Notes under the pieces: generated by a model | Told to the model about the DNA's origin: nothing | Database searches by the model: none | The model's input: the letters and a program-made list of their open reading frames with translations, nothing else | Shown: positions 22,740 through 32,090 of the stretch, piece after piece | Numbering within the stretch: position 1 is the first letter of the stretch | How the letters are laid out: every line of letters begins with the position of its first letter | NCBI GenBank assembly: GCA_028293545.1 | Contig: JAQGOP010000039.1 | Coordinates: forward strand, 1 to 52,481 | Source: Verrucomicrobiota bacterium | GTDB taxonomy: Bacteria; Verrucomicrobiota; Verrucomicrobiia; Opitutales; Opitutaceae | Direction of reading: 5' to 3' | Length of the DNA stretch: 52,481 bases | Translations under genes and position numbers: made by a program

Positions 22740-23132
22740 ATGGCCACACCCGGTTCCCGCTTCTTCCAGCCGCCCGTTAAGTCGCTGCGGTTTACTTTAT
22801 TCCTGAGCATCTTCCTTCTCGTCGAGGGAGTGTGGGGGCTCTTCAGTCCGGTCGTGTTCGGGGTTTTCACGACGAATCGGGCTCATGCCGCGATCCATAT
22901 CGCGCTCGGGATCGCCGGGCTCCTGGCCTATCGGAAAAGTTTCGTGAAAAGTTACCTGGGCTTCATCGGCAGCCTGCTGCTCGTGGTCGGGCTCCTGTGG
23001 GCCGTGCCGGCGACGCGCAGCGTGCCAGCTGGTTTGCTCAAGGTGAATTTGTCCGTGGCGCTCCTGAATATCGTCATCGGGATCGCGGCGATCGCGCTCG
23101 CCGCCTTTGAGCGACCCCGCCGGCTGGGCTGA
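22740..23132 (+). CDS. Small four-helix membrane protein
   Basis: This 130-residue protein has four hydrophobic segments (FTLFLSIFLLVEGVWGLF, HAAIHIALGIAGLLAY, YLGFIGSLLLVVGLLWAV, VALLNIVIGIAAIALAAF) with short loops. The arrangement and the HIALGIAGL stretch resemble small DUF4383-like membrane proteins, but this is a weak match by eye. No catalytic motif is visible. It stands alone between repeat-rich intergenic regions, and its role is unknown. Confidence 0.75.
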   Translation: MATPGSRFFQPPVKSLRFTLFLSIFLLVEGVWGLFSPVVFGVFTTNRAHAAIHIALGIAGLLAYRKSFVKSYLGFIGSLLLVVGLLWAVPATRSVPAGLLKVNLSVALLNIVIGIAAIALAAFERPRRLG

Positions 23133-23215
23133 TTGGAACGGAGCGAATAGCGGCAGCGAGCACGACGGGCACCGGACTTCGGTGCACTCCGTGCATTAGC
23201 CTACTCGCTACTTCC

Positions 23216-23242
23216 CCGGAGCAGGCGGGCCGCCTGCGCTAC
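23216..23242 (-). repeat. REP-like palindrome, copy 7
   Basis: Bases 23239-23241 (CTA) are the TAG stop of the minus-strand heparinase-like gene, so the repeat sets the end of that protein. Confidence 0.95.
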
Positions 23243-26200
23243 TTGCCTTGCCAGTTAAAGATCGCGGGCAAACGCACGGTCTCGCCGACCGCGGCATCGA
23301 TGAGCCAGACATCCTCGCCGCGCGTAATTTCCGATGTCGCCGGTGCCGCGAGCATCAGCAGTCCGGCCTTCGCTTCCGTCACCGTGCCCAGAGGCTGGTC
23401 GCCTTTATCGCACAGCGTCACGCCGCGATAAATCGGCGCCAGGTGCATCGCGGTCTTGGTCGTGATGACGATGCCCTCCACGGAACTGACGTGCACGAGC
23501 CCGACGCGCAGATCGTCCTTCACCGTGATCACGAGTTCAGTCCCGACCCGTTCCACGGCTTTGATGGTCTGGACGGTGTCGCGCAGGGAATTCGAAAGGT
23601 GCAGCACGCGGCCCGGCAGCGCGGCGAGATCGGGGGCGATCGAGTTGGCCCCCAAACGAATCGTGAGTTTCCCGGTCTTCGCGTCGACGCGCGTAATTTT
23701 CCCCTCGAGGCTGGCCGCGTTGTATTTCCGATTGCCCGCCTGGAGAAAGGTGCCGCCTGCAAAAAAAATCCTCGTGACTTCACCCTTGGCGTTGACGGTT
23801 ACGACGGCCACCTCGGCATCGGTCAGGACCGGCGGGTTGTTGTCCCGCGCGAAAACCGCGATGTCGGAACCCTGGTGGTGGAAGATGATGTCGCGTTCGC
23901 CATCCGTGCGCGCGACCGTGAGGACCGAGCCGTTGGTGAGATCCATCCGATGAACCGAATCGATGAAAGGTTCGGTGGTGAACGGTTCAAAGACTCCGAC
24001 AAACGCGCTGGCGAGCTGGGGCCCGGTGGCGGGAGCGACGCGGCGGGCGATGACGAACTTCACCAACTCGGGATACTTGATCGGGGAAATGCGCGCATCG
24101 GCGATCATCAACTCCTGGTCGGCCTGCGGCAGCACCCGGAGGCGGATCCGGGCGTTGGGATCCTGGTCATGGACGTACTCGGCGACCGCCGGGGTTTCTT
24201 CGGACAAGAGTTTCTGCACGTGGACGAGGTGCTGGAAACCCGAGCCCGCGTAGTTGAGGTAGCTGCCGTCGAACTTTTTCGCCCCGCGCACGGGATCGTC
24301 ATAAAGCGCGCCGACCTCGACCTCCGGGCCGGCGAGCGTGCCGGGGGCCGGCGGGCTCCACGAGCCCCCGAGCGCGGTGAACTTTCCCGTCGGGCCGTGC
24401 AGGCTGTAGTCATGCTGATGGCCGCCGGTGACGTCGAAGAAATCCACCGCGTAACCACGATCCTTGGCGGATGCGGAATCGGGCACGTCGACCATCACCA
24501 TCGTCCGCCGATACGTGCTGACCTGCGGGTAAGTCCCGGGCGCATCGGTTGAAAGCGTCCGCGCGAATGGGCCGTCGGCGAAAAGCAGCAGGCGCCCGGC
24601 GGGATTGGCCGGCTGGCGGTGCGCATCGACGGTCACGGTGTTGTGCGAGATGGAGGTTTTCGACCACGTGAAAATCCCGGAATTGAATTCGTTGGCGCCG
24701 TCGGGATAACCGAGGTCGGGCATCATGTCCTGGCCGTTGGCGAAGAGGTCGAAATGCAGTCGGTCGTGATGGTAGTGCGCGACATGGAGCCCGTAGAACA
24801 GCCCGAGCGACCGCGTGTCGGCCGGGTTGTTGAGGATCGCGTAACCATAGCCGCTGAAGATGCGCGACGGCTGCGGCGGGAGCACACGGGGCCGCGCGGG
24901 GCCTGGGTTGGCCGGCGCGGATTGGACGACGGATTCGGATCGGGGAGCGGCGAGCGGCGGGTCAAACAGCGACTCATAACTGCCGAAGGCCTTTTCGCCG
25001 ACGGCGCCGATGCCCGCGAGAAATGCGGCGTAGCGCGGGTCGCCGTAGAGTTTCAGCCCGCGCTGGTACGTGAGCGAATCCTCCCCGATGATCGGCGCGT
25101 AGCGGGTGCGGCTGTCGCCGAGCGGGGGGGAATGTTGCCCGGTCGTGATGTAATCGAGCGGTTCGTCGAACAGGCGCTTGATGCGCGGCATGGCGGCGAG
25201 ATCGTAGCCGAGTTTTTTCAGGAGTTCCGCCGAGGCCCCGAAGAGGCGCGTCCACACGAAGTTGTAATCCGGCGACTCGTGCGGCGCGCCGTCGCGAAAC
25301 ACGGAATTATAAAGCGCGTAATCGTACCCGAGGCGGAGGACATGGCCTTCGGAACGATGCAGCACCTCGTCGACATAGCGGCGGTTGTCGGCGTGCTGCC
25401 GGACCACGGCGAGCTGGAGCAGGGCGCGCTGATGCGTGCCGTAATTCCCGCGCATTTTTTCCTCGAAGTAGGAATCGATCGCTTCCTCGAGGTAGTTGGC
25501 CTCGATGAAGGCGCGGATCTGCTCGCCGGTTTGGCCGTAGAATTTCTGGAGCTCGGCGTCGCCGTCGATGGTTTCCCACAGGTTGTCGTAGGCCTCCGAG
25601 AGGCACGGTGCGACCTGGTAGGATTCCCAGATGAGGTTGACGATCTTCCCGGGATACCGCGTCCCCTGCGCCCCCATCAGCTGGCCGAAGCGCGACTGCT
25701 GCTCGTGGTTCATCGTGGGATAAACCTGGGCGACGCGGTGGAACAGCACCGCCGCCTTGTGCGCATAAATTTTCTCGCCGGTCATTTGGTAGGCGCGGCT
25801 GAGGAATTGGATTCCCGTGATGATGCACCGGCTGTCGAGGCCCGGGCCCTGCCACACCATGTGGTTCGCGTGGGCGACGAACCAGTAGCGCTGTCCATCC
25901 GGCGCGAGCCAGCCCCAGCCGTCGTCGACGATCTTGCCGGTGAGCGCGCGCTTGTCCTTGAACCCGCTGCGGTAGTACGCGCCGTAGTCGTTGTCCGGAT
26001 AAATTTCCCCACCGATCGGGCACTTCACCTTGAAGGGCAGCTTCGGATCGATGATCCAGGGGAAGGACGACCCGTTGATGCCTTCATAAATTTTCCGGCC
26101 ATGGACCGGGCAACCGGCGTTGCACAGCTCCACCGCGCGCGGGACTTCGGCGGTGGTGACAAGGTCGCGGAGCGCTTCGTCGCTCCACGCGGCCCAGTAC

Positions 26201-26475
26201 CTGGCCTCGACCATGATCGGCTCGAAAATTGCCTTGGCGGCCGGTGACGCGGCGATGTTCGCGCGCGCCTGGGCGATTTCGGCGTCGCTGTGGAGCGTGC
26301 GCGCGGTCTTGAGCGGGAATTTTGGCGCGCGGAGCACCTGCGGGAGCAGCACGCCGTGCGGGATCTGGGGTTGGACGGGTCCATCGGGGAACCAAGGATC
26401 GCGTGCGGTCAGGGAAAAACAGGCGGCGAAAAACGCGACGACAGCGGCCAGCGGGCGAAACGGGGGGAGGCGCAT
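23239..26475 (-). CDS. Heparinase II/III-like polysaccharide lyase, unusually long
   Basis: This 1078-residue exported protein (start MRLPPFRPLAAVVAFFA, signal cleaved near LTA) has a helical N-terminal half with the toroid pattern of alginate-lyase/heparinase proteins (repeated Trp/Tyr/His helices; residues about 40-480). The Hepar_II_III beta domain follows, with HVAHYHHDRLHFDLFANGQD and SISHNTVTVDAHRQ, where the His/Tyr residues are expected for catalysis and metal binding. About 200 further C-terminal residues form beta strands (KITRVDAKTGKLTIRL and following), beyond the usual 650-800. It would cleave an acidic polysaccharide by beta-elimination in the periplasm or outside. The start was chosen at 26475 because the upstream frame lacks a signal sequence. 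The stop lies in a REP. Confidence 0.85.
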   Translation of the reverse strand: MRLPPFRPLAAVVAFFAACFSLTARDPWFPDGPVQPQIPHGVLLPQVLRAPKFPLKTARTLHSDAEIAQARANIAASPAAKAIFEPIMVEARYWAAWSDEALRDLVTTAEVPRAVELCNAGCPVHGRKIYEGINGSSFPWIIDPKLPFKVKCPIGGEIYPDNDYGAYYRSGFKDKRALTGKIVDDGWGWLAPDGQRYWFVAHANHMVWQGPGLDSRCIITGIQFLSRAYQMTGEKIYAHKAAVLFHRVAQVYPTMNHEQQSRFGQLMGAQGTRYPGKIVNLIWESYQVAPCLSEAYDNLWETIDGDAELQKFYGQTGEQIRAFIEANYLEEAIDSYFEEKMRGNYGTHQRALLQLAVVRQHADNRRYVDEVLHRSEGHVLRLGYDYALYNSVFRDGAPHESPDYNFVWTRLFGASAELLKKLGYDLAAMPRIKRLFDEPLDYITTGQHSPPLGDSRTRYAPIIGEDSLTYQRGLKLYGDPRYAAFLAGIGAVGEKAFGSYESLFDPPLAAPRSESVVQSAPANPGPARPRVLPPQPSRIFSGYGYAILNNPADTRSLGLFYGLHVAHYHHDRLHFDLFANGQDMMPDLGYPDGANEFNSGIFTWSKTSISHNTVTVDAHRQPANPAGRLLLFADGPFARTLSTDAPGTYPQVSTYRRTMVMVDVPDSASAKDRGYAVDFFDVTGGHQHDYSLHGPTGKFTALGGSWSPPAPGTLAGPEVEVGALYDDPVRGAKKFDGSYLNYAGSGFQHLVHVQKLLSEETPAVAEYVHDQDPNARIRLRVLPQADQELMIADARISPIKYPELVKFVIARRVAPATGPQLASAFVGVFEPFTTEPFIDSVHRMDLTNGSVLTVARTDGERDIIFHHQGSDIAVFARDNNPPVLTDAEVAVVTVNAKGEVTRIFFAGGTFLQAGNRKYNAASLEGKITRVDAKTGKLTIRLGANSIAPDLAALPGRVLHLSNSLRDTVQTIKAVERVGTELVITVKDDLRVGLVHVSSVEGIVITTKTAMHLAPIYRGVTLCDKGDQPLGTVTEAKAGLLMLAAPATSEITRGEDVWLIDAAVGETVRLPAIFNWQGK

Positions 26476-26554
26476 CGGCGCCAGAATGAAGCGCAGGGCG
26501 CGCAGGCGGCAAAGCTTTTGACGCGTCCGGCGGGTTGTGCCACGGTGGGGCACC

Positions 26555-27091
26555 ATGAGATTTGTCCCGCGCGGCCTGTCGCACACCGTCCTGATCATCG
26601 CCTTGCTGGCCGGCGCGAGGGGTTTGGTCGCCGGTGCCGACGATATCGGCACGCCGGCGCCGGAGGTCGAGAACGGTTATCTCCGCCTCGGATTCGACCG
26701 GCTGGCGGCGTATAAGTTTGTCGCGCCGGCCTATGATCCCGCGGCGGATCCGAAAGCGCCGCCGGTGACCGGTGAGGCGCAGATCCCGGCGGGGGTGAAG
26801 AACTGGAGCGGCCGGAAGGCGATCGTGACGGGTTTCATGCTCCCCGTGAAAATGGAGGGAAACCTCGTGACGGAATTCCTCTTGGTGAAGGACCCGATGA
26901 TGTGCTGCTACGGCGTCGTTCCCAATATGAACGAATGGATCGTGGTAAAGATGTCCAAGGGCGGAGTTCGTCCCCTGATGGACGTGCCCGTGTCGTTTTA
27001 CGGCGAGCTCAAGGTCGGGGCCATGTTCGAGAACGGCTACATGACCGGGATCTATCTCCTCGAAGGCGAGAAAATGGGGGACGTGAAGTAG
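26555..27091 (+). CDS. DUF3299-family exported protein
   Basis: This 178-residue protein has an N-terminal signal segment (LSHTVLIIALLAGARGLVAGA). The conserved DUF3299 block reads VTGFMLPVKMEGN, then TEFLLVKDPMMCCYGVVPNMNEWIVV, with a Cys pair (MMCCYG) that could bind metal or form a disulphide. The family is often found near ABC export or metal-related genes, but its function is not established. It is divergent from the heparinase gene with an 79-bp gap. ATG 26555 is preferred over an upstream in-frame ATG because it starts the signal peptide. Confidence 0.85.
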   Translation: MRFVPRGLSHTVLIIALLAGARGLVAGADDIGTPAPEVENGYLRLGFDRLAAYKFVAPAYDPAADPKAPPVTGEAQIPAGVKNWSGRKAIVTGFMLPVKMEGNLVTEFLLVKDPMMCCYGVVPNMNEWIVVKMSKGGVRPLMDVPVSFYGELKVGAMFENGYMTGIYLLEGEKMGDVK

Positions 27092-27179
27092 GCACGAGGG
27101 CCAAGATCCGAAATTCGCAGGAATTCCGAGCCACCGATCCGTCCAACCGCTGATGTACGCGGATTTGGTTTCTCGCGGG

Positions 27180-27635
27180 TCAGCGCGAAATATCACGCTG
27201 CGTGAGAACCTTGAATCCGCGGGTGTTCAAGGCCTGGGCGGCGACGTCGGCGTCTTCGATGTTCAGCGCAAGCGCGGCTTTGCCGTCGGGGCGCTTGATG
27301 AAACTGTAGACGTAATGGACGTTGATCTCCGCTTCGAGCAGCGCCGAAAGCACGTCGCGCAGGCAGCGTTCGTCGTCGATCTCGACCGCGAGCACGTCGC
27401 ACTCGGTGTAAGGAAAATCGTTGTTCACCATCAGCTCGCGAGCCTTCTCGCGATCGTCGACGATCAGCCGGATGACGGCGCTGTCGGTCGTGTCGAGGAC
27501 CGTGATAGCCATGATGTGGACGTTGTTCGTCTTGAAGAGCGCCGTGAGGTCGTAGAGGCGCCCGACGCGGTTTTCCGCGAAGACGGAAAACTGGCGGACA
27601 GGGTCGGCGGCAAGCGTGGTTTTCGTTTCGGCCAT
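27180..27635 (-). CDS. Tandem ACT-domain protein (putative amino-acid sensor)
   Basis: This 151-residue cytosolic protein consists of two ACT domains: residues about 14-80 (FSVFAENRVGRLYDLTALF, AITVLDTTDSAVIRLIVDD) and 85-150 (VLAVEIDDERCLRDVLSALL, INVHYVYSFI, ALNIEDADVAAQALN). The N-R-V-G-R-L beginning of the first domain resembles the ligand-binding loop of IlvH-type regulatory subunits. No catalytic domain is attached, so it is probably a regulatory subunit or amino-acid binding protein. It diverges from the CDF transporter with 85 bp between starts. ATG 27635 (MAETKTTL) is chosen because the longer frame would run into the neighbour's gene. Confidence 0.85.
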   Translation of the reverse strand: MAETKTTLAADPVRQFSVFAENRVGRLYDLTALFKTNNVHIMAITVLDTTDSAVIRLIVDDREKARELMVNNDFPYTECDVLAVEIDDERCLRDVLSALLEAEINVHYVYSFIKRPDGKAALALNIEDADVAAQALNTRGFKVLTQRDISR

Positions 27636-27720
27636 GGCGATCGCGGGCAGCGTGGTCAGCGCAGTGTGCGGGGTCAATTGCGGGCTGGCCGGATGTCGCC
27701 ACATCGATAGCGTCGCCGCG

Positions 27721-28665
27721 ATGCCCACCGAACCACTCGATCCCCACGCCGCGACCCAGCGCCGCGCCGAAGCCAGCGCGCGGCTGGTCGCGCGGGGCAT
27801 CGGGCTCAACCTGGCGCTGGCCGCGACCAAGTTTGCGGGCGGAGTTTTCGGCCACACCTACGCGCTGATCGCGGACGGGGCGGAATCGTTGCTCGACGTT
27901 TTTTCATCGACCCTGGTCTGGGCGGGCTTCCGCGTCGCGGCGCGTCCGCCCGATGCCGACCATCCTTATGGCCACGGCAAAGCCGAGCCGCTGGCCGCGC
28001 TCGGCGTGGCGGTCGTGATTTTTGCCGCGGCGGGCTGGATCGCGGTGCATGCCGTGCACGAAATCGTCACGCCCCACCAGGGTCCGCACTGGTTCACGCT
28101 GCCGCTCCTCGCGGGAATCGTGATGATCAAGGTCCTGTTTTCACGGCGGCTCGCGGCGGCGGGCGCGGCGGCCGGCAGCACGGCGCTCGAGGTCGAAGCG
28201 ATGCACCACTGGTCGGATGCCATCACCTCGGCGGCCGCGTTTGTCGGCATCGCGCTGGCGATCGTGGGCGGGAAAGGCTGGGAGGTGGCGGACGATTGGG
28301 CCGCGCTCTTCGCGTGTGTGGTCATTGTTTTCAACGGCGCCTGGATGCTTCGCAAAGGCGTGGGCGACGTGATGGACACGGCGGCCCCGGCAAAATTCGA
28401 AACCGAGGTGAGAGACGTGGCCCTGGCGGTGCCGGGCGTGGCGGCGTTGGACAAGGTGCGCGTGCGCAAGAGCGGGTTGAGCCACCTCGTCGATATCCAG
28501 GTGCGCGTGGATGGAAACCTGACTGTTCGCCAAGGCCATGACATCGCCCACGCCGTCAAGGACGCGCTGCTCGGCTCCACCCGCCACGCGATCAGCGACG
28601 TGTCGGTGCATGTGGAACCGATGGAGGAAGCAAAGCTCCAGGCTCCAACCTCCAAGCTCCCGTGA
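27721..28665 (+). CDS. Cation diffusion facilitator (CDF) metal transporter
   Basis: This 314-residue protein of the CDF/ZnT family exports divalent cations (Zn, Fe, Mn or Co) by proton antiport. Six helices are predicted. The transport-site residues appear as D-x-x-x-x-x-x-D in ALIADGAESLLDV (TM2) and H-x-x-x-D in MHHWSDAIT (TM5), with the histidine-bearing loop HPYGHGKAEP between TM2 and TM3. A cytoplasmic C-terminal domain (about 215-300) contains VRVRKSGLSHLVDIQVRVDG. The start MPTEPLDPH is used; upstream in-frame ATGs lie inside the divergent gene. Metal specificity is not readable. Confidence 0.93.
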   Translation: MPTEPLDPHAATQRRAEASARLVARGIGLNLALAATKFAGGVFGHTYALIADGAESLLDVFSSTLVWAGFRVAARPPDADHPYGHGKAEPLAALGVAVVIFAAAGWIAVHAVHEIVTPHQGPHWFTLPLLAGIVMIKVLFSRRLAAAGAAAGSTALEVEAMHHWSDAITSAAAFVGIALAIVGGKGWEVADDWAALFACVVIVFNGAWMLRKGVGDVMDTAAPAKFETEVRDVALAVPGVAALDKVRVRKSGLSHLVDIQVRVDGNLTVRQGHDIAHAVKDALLGSTRHAISDVSVHVEPMEEAKLQAPTSKLP

Positions 28666-28844
28666 AACTTCAATCGGCGAAGCCCCGAAGGCGGAACGCA
28701 TTCTCCGCCACGCGCTGAGCGACTCCGTGTTCGCCTCCGAAGCAATCGTGCCTCGTAAATCATAAATAGAACGGTCGTAAATCGGGATGTGACAGGATTT
28801 TTGCTGGCGGGGGTGGGTGAGCATAGGCATCGCCGATTCTGCTC

Positions 28845-31800
28845 ATGACTGTTTCCTTCCGGTCCCGTTGTTTGCTCAGCTTCCTGCTCCTCGCCTCCGC
28901 GCGCGGACAGCTGGCGAACGATGTCGCCGTTCGCCTTGATCCCGTCTCCGTCACAGGCTCGCACCTGCGGCGCACGGATGAGGAAAAAGTACTGCCGGTC
29001 ACGATCCTCGGACGGGAAGCGATCGATCTGCGCGAGGCGGGCCAGCCGTCGGATTTGCTGACGGCGCTGCCGATGGTGACGGGTTTGCCGCTCAACGAAA
29101 CCGCGACCCTCGGCGCCCAGGCGCGCGGCGACGATGCGGCGATTTCGCTGCGCGGGCTGCCGTCCGGTGACACGCTCATCCTGCTCAACGGCCGGAGGCT
29201 GGCGCCGCACCCGATCAGCACCGTCGAAGGCAGCGTGCCTTCGCTGTCGGTCAACGTGAACCAGCTTCCGAACCGCGGCATCGATCGCGTCGAAGTCCTG
29301 CGCGATGGGGCGTCATCCGTCTATGGCAGCGATGCGGTGGCTGGGGTCGTGAACTACGTGATGCGCTCGGATTTTCGCGGGACCGAGCTCGCGCTGCGTT
29401 TTGGCCAAACCCAGGACGGCGACGGCGCCGAGTCGCGGGCGACCCTCACGCATGGGTTCGATTTTGCCGGCGGGCGCGGGCGTTTTTTCGCGACGCTCGA
29501 CCTGTACGACCGTGCGGCGATCTATGCGCGGGACCGGGCGTTTTCGGCGGAGTCGGATTTCACGAACCGCGCGCCGGCGCCGTGGAACGACTTGGCGAAG
29601 AGCACGGCATTCTTCAGCCGTTCCTCGACGAGTGCCTACGGGAATTATTCGCTGGGCACGTTGAACGGCGATGGCTCGTTCACCGCGTCGCGACCCGCCG
29701 GGATTCCCGCTTCCCTGGTGGCGACCTCGGGACAGTTTTTCCTGGTCCCGACGAGCGGTGGCACCGGCTTCAAGACCACGACCCCGGGTCGCACGGGCGT
29801 CGAGCGCGACTACTACTGGAACAACAATGCCTACCGGGTGATCCAGCCCGAATCGAAACGCGTGAACTGGTTCAATCACCTGGAGTATGATCTCAACGAC
29901 CGCGTGACTTTTTTCTCGGACCTGAGCTGGTACCGCGCGCGTTCCCTCGCCGACCGCGAGCCGGACGGCATCACGGCCTCGACCGATGGAAACATCGTCG
30001 TGCCCGCGACGAATCCGTACAATCCATTTGGGACCCGTTTCTGGGATCCCGCCGGCGCCCCGAATGCGGACGGCACGCCGCGTCTCACCGGGACGCCGGC
30101 ATCCGTGGTCATTACGAACAAGCGCCTGTCCGACCTCGCCACGCGCACCGCGACAGTGACCGATTCGGTTTACCGCGGGGTGGCGGGTCTTCGCGGCAAA
30201 CTCGCGGGCTCGTGGGGTTGGGAGACAGCGTTGCTGTACTCCCGCGCCCGCGTCACGGATGCCGAAGCCGGCACCGATCGGAAGAGCCTCCTGCAGCAGG
30301 CGATCAACCAGGGTGACCTGGCGAAGGCCTACAATCCGTTTGGGTATGCGTTCGCGGTCCAGAACGGGACGCTGGCCGTGACCGGCCCGGCCACCAGCCC
30401 GCCCAGTGTGGTGGCGGGATTTCGCGATACGTTTGTCCGCGATGGCATCACAAAACTTGGGAGCGGCGATATCCGGGTGACGGGGGAATTGGCCGAGCTT
30501 TGGTCGGGCAACATCGCCGCGGGTGCGGTCGGCGGGGAATATCGTTACGAAGGTTACGACGATTATCGGCCGCCGTATGCGGGGTTGAACCCGGCGGGCT
30601 CGGGGCTCGACCCGGCGTCGAATGACTTCCTGGGATTTTCCCCCAACTCAGACACGCACGCGCACCGCGACGTGGCCGCGATCTACGCCGAGGCCATGGC
30701 GCCGCTGGTCGGGCGCTCGATGGAAATCCCGGGGGTGGAATCGTTGGAATTCTCGGTGGCGGTGCGGCACGAGCGTTACAGCGATTTCGGCAGCACGACG
30801 AAACCGAAGTACGGCGTGAACTGGCGGCTGGCGCCGTGGGCGCTGGTGCGCGCCTCGTACAACCAGGGATTTCATGCGCCCAACCTCGCGGAGGTCTTCA
30901 CGGGTTCGCTGGTTCGCACCGCCACGAACACGCCCGATGCCTACCGCGGCGTCGTGACAGGGCTGCCGACGGATGGTTCGTCGAATCGCCGGAGCGTGAG
31001 TTCGGGCAACCTCACGCTGAAACCCGAGTCCTCGATCGGGCGCTCCGCCGGCGTCGTGGTGGACCTTTCGGCGGTGAAGGGACTGTCGGTTTCGGTCGAT
31101 TATTGGGAGATCCAGCAGAAGGACGTGATCAGCGGTCCCACGGCGACCGACGCGGTCAACAGCGACCGCGACGCCCTCGCCGCGGCGACGCAGGCGCAGC
31201 TGGCGGCCGGCACCGCCATCGGCCAGGTCAACCTGGGTTCGGGCACGGCGAATTATCTCGGCGACCCGGCGGTCGCGCGCCTGCCGGTGACCCAGGCCGA
31301 CCGGGATTTTTTCACGGCGTATAATTTCGGCCGGCCGGCGGACCAGCAACGGGCGGTCGTGGGGGCGATCGATTTGATCCGGCTCACTTACTTCAACAAG
31401 GCGCGGCAGTTTGTGAACGGCGTCGATTTCGATTTGAACTGGCGCATGCCGCCGACGCAGCTCGGCCAGTTCACCTTCGATTCGGCGTGGACCTACCTCA
31501 TCGATTTCTATTCGTACGACGCGCCGGGAAAACCCAAGGCGGTCCTGCGTGGACAGAACAGTTTTGCCGCCGGCGGCGCGGCGATCTGGCGCGGCACGAC
31601 CACGCTGACCTGGAAGCGTGGACAATGGGGCGCGGGGCTGGGGGCGTATTACGTCGGCAGGTACGAGGACTCGAACGCGACCACGACGCAGGGGGTGTAC
31701 CAGTCGCTCGGGTCGCCGAACTACATCGCGCCGGTTTATACGAACGGCGCCTGGACCTACCGCTACGTGGTCCACGACCGCCTCACGTACAACGCGTATG

Positions 31801-31982
31801 TGACCTACCGCATCCAGTCGAAGCAGCCTTATCTCAACGACACCACGGTGCGCGTGGGCGTGGTGAATCTTTTCGATGCCGACCCCCCGCTCTCGAGCGA
31901 CTCACGCGGTTACGATCCCGGCGTCTACAACGTCCTGGCGCGCGGGCTGGCTTGGTCGCTGCAGCTGACGAAAAAATTCTAG
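28845..31982 (+). CDS. TonB-dependent outer membrane receptor
   Basis: This 1045-residue protein has a signal peptide (LLSFLLLASARGQ), a TonB-box-like stretch (VRLDPVSVTGSHLRR), a plug domain (about 45-165; ISLRGLPSGDTLILLNGRRL, VEVLRDGASSVYGSDAVAGVVNYVM) and a large beta barrel ending in Phe (LQLTKKF), the usual outer-membrane insertion signal. It would import a large substrate, such as oligosaccharide or siderophore, using the TonB/ExbBD system, none of which is in the window. It lacks the N-terminal carboxypeptidase-like domain of SusC proteins, and no SusD-like gene is adjacent. The upstream region shows no strong Shine-Dalgarno. Confidence 0.94.
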   Translation: MTVSFRSRCLLSFLLLASARGQLANDVAVRLDPVSVTGSHLRRTDEEKVLPVTILGREAIDLREAGQPSDLLTALPMVTGLPLNETATLGAQARGDDAAISLRGLPSGDTLILLNGRRLAPHPISTVEGSVPSLSVNVNQLPNRGIDRVEVLRDGASSVYGSDAVAGVVNYVMRSDFRGTELALRFGQTQDGDGAESRATLTHGFDFAGGRGRFFATLDLYDRAAIYARDRAFSAESDFTNRAPAPWNDLAKSTAFFSRSSTSAYGNYSLGTLNGDGSFTASRPAGIPASLVATSGQFFLVPTSGGTGFKTTTPGRTGVERDYYWNNNAYRVIQPESKRVNWFNHLEYDLNDRVTFFSDLSWYRARSLADREPDGITASTDGNIVVPATNPYNPFGTRFWDPAGAPNADGTPRLTGTPASVVITNKRLSDLATRTATVTDSVYRGVAGLRGKLAGSWGWETALLYSRARVTDAEAGTDRKSLLQQAINQGDLAKAYNPFGYAFAVQNGTLAVTGPATSPPSVVAGFRDTFVRDGITKLGSGDIRVTGELAELWSGNIAAGAVGGEYRYEGYDDYRPPYAGLNPAGSGLDPASNDFLGFSPNSDTHAHRDVAAIYAEAMAPLVGRSMEIPGVESLEFSVAVRHERYSDFGSTTKPKYGVNWRLAPWALVRASYNQGFHAPNLAEVFTGSLVRTATNTPDAYRGVVTGLPTDGSSNRRSVSSGNLTLKPESSIGRSAGVVVDLSAVKGLSVSVDYWEIQQKDVISGPTATDAVNSDRDALAAATQAQLAAGTAIGQVNLGSGTANYLGDPAVARLPVTQADRDFFTAYNFGRPADQQRAVVGAIDLIRLTYFNKARQFVNGVDFDLNWRMPPTQLGQFTFDSAWTYLIDFYSYDAPGKPKAVLRGQNSFAAGGAAIWRGTTTLTWKRGQWGAGLGAYYVGRYEDSNATTTQGVYQSLGSPNYIAPVYTNGAWTYRYVVHDRLTYNAYVTYRIQSKQPYLNDTTVRVGVVNLFDADPPLSSDSRGYDPGVYNVLARGLAWSLQLTKKF

Positions 31983-32090
31983 CGGCATCTTGTTTCGGCC
32001 GGCAAAAGTGCCGTGGGAGAGAGAAGTGGAGACATCGCATGAACCAGATTGTGTTCGGCTGTCCGTGCGTTTCTAACGTTTCCCGCTCCG

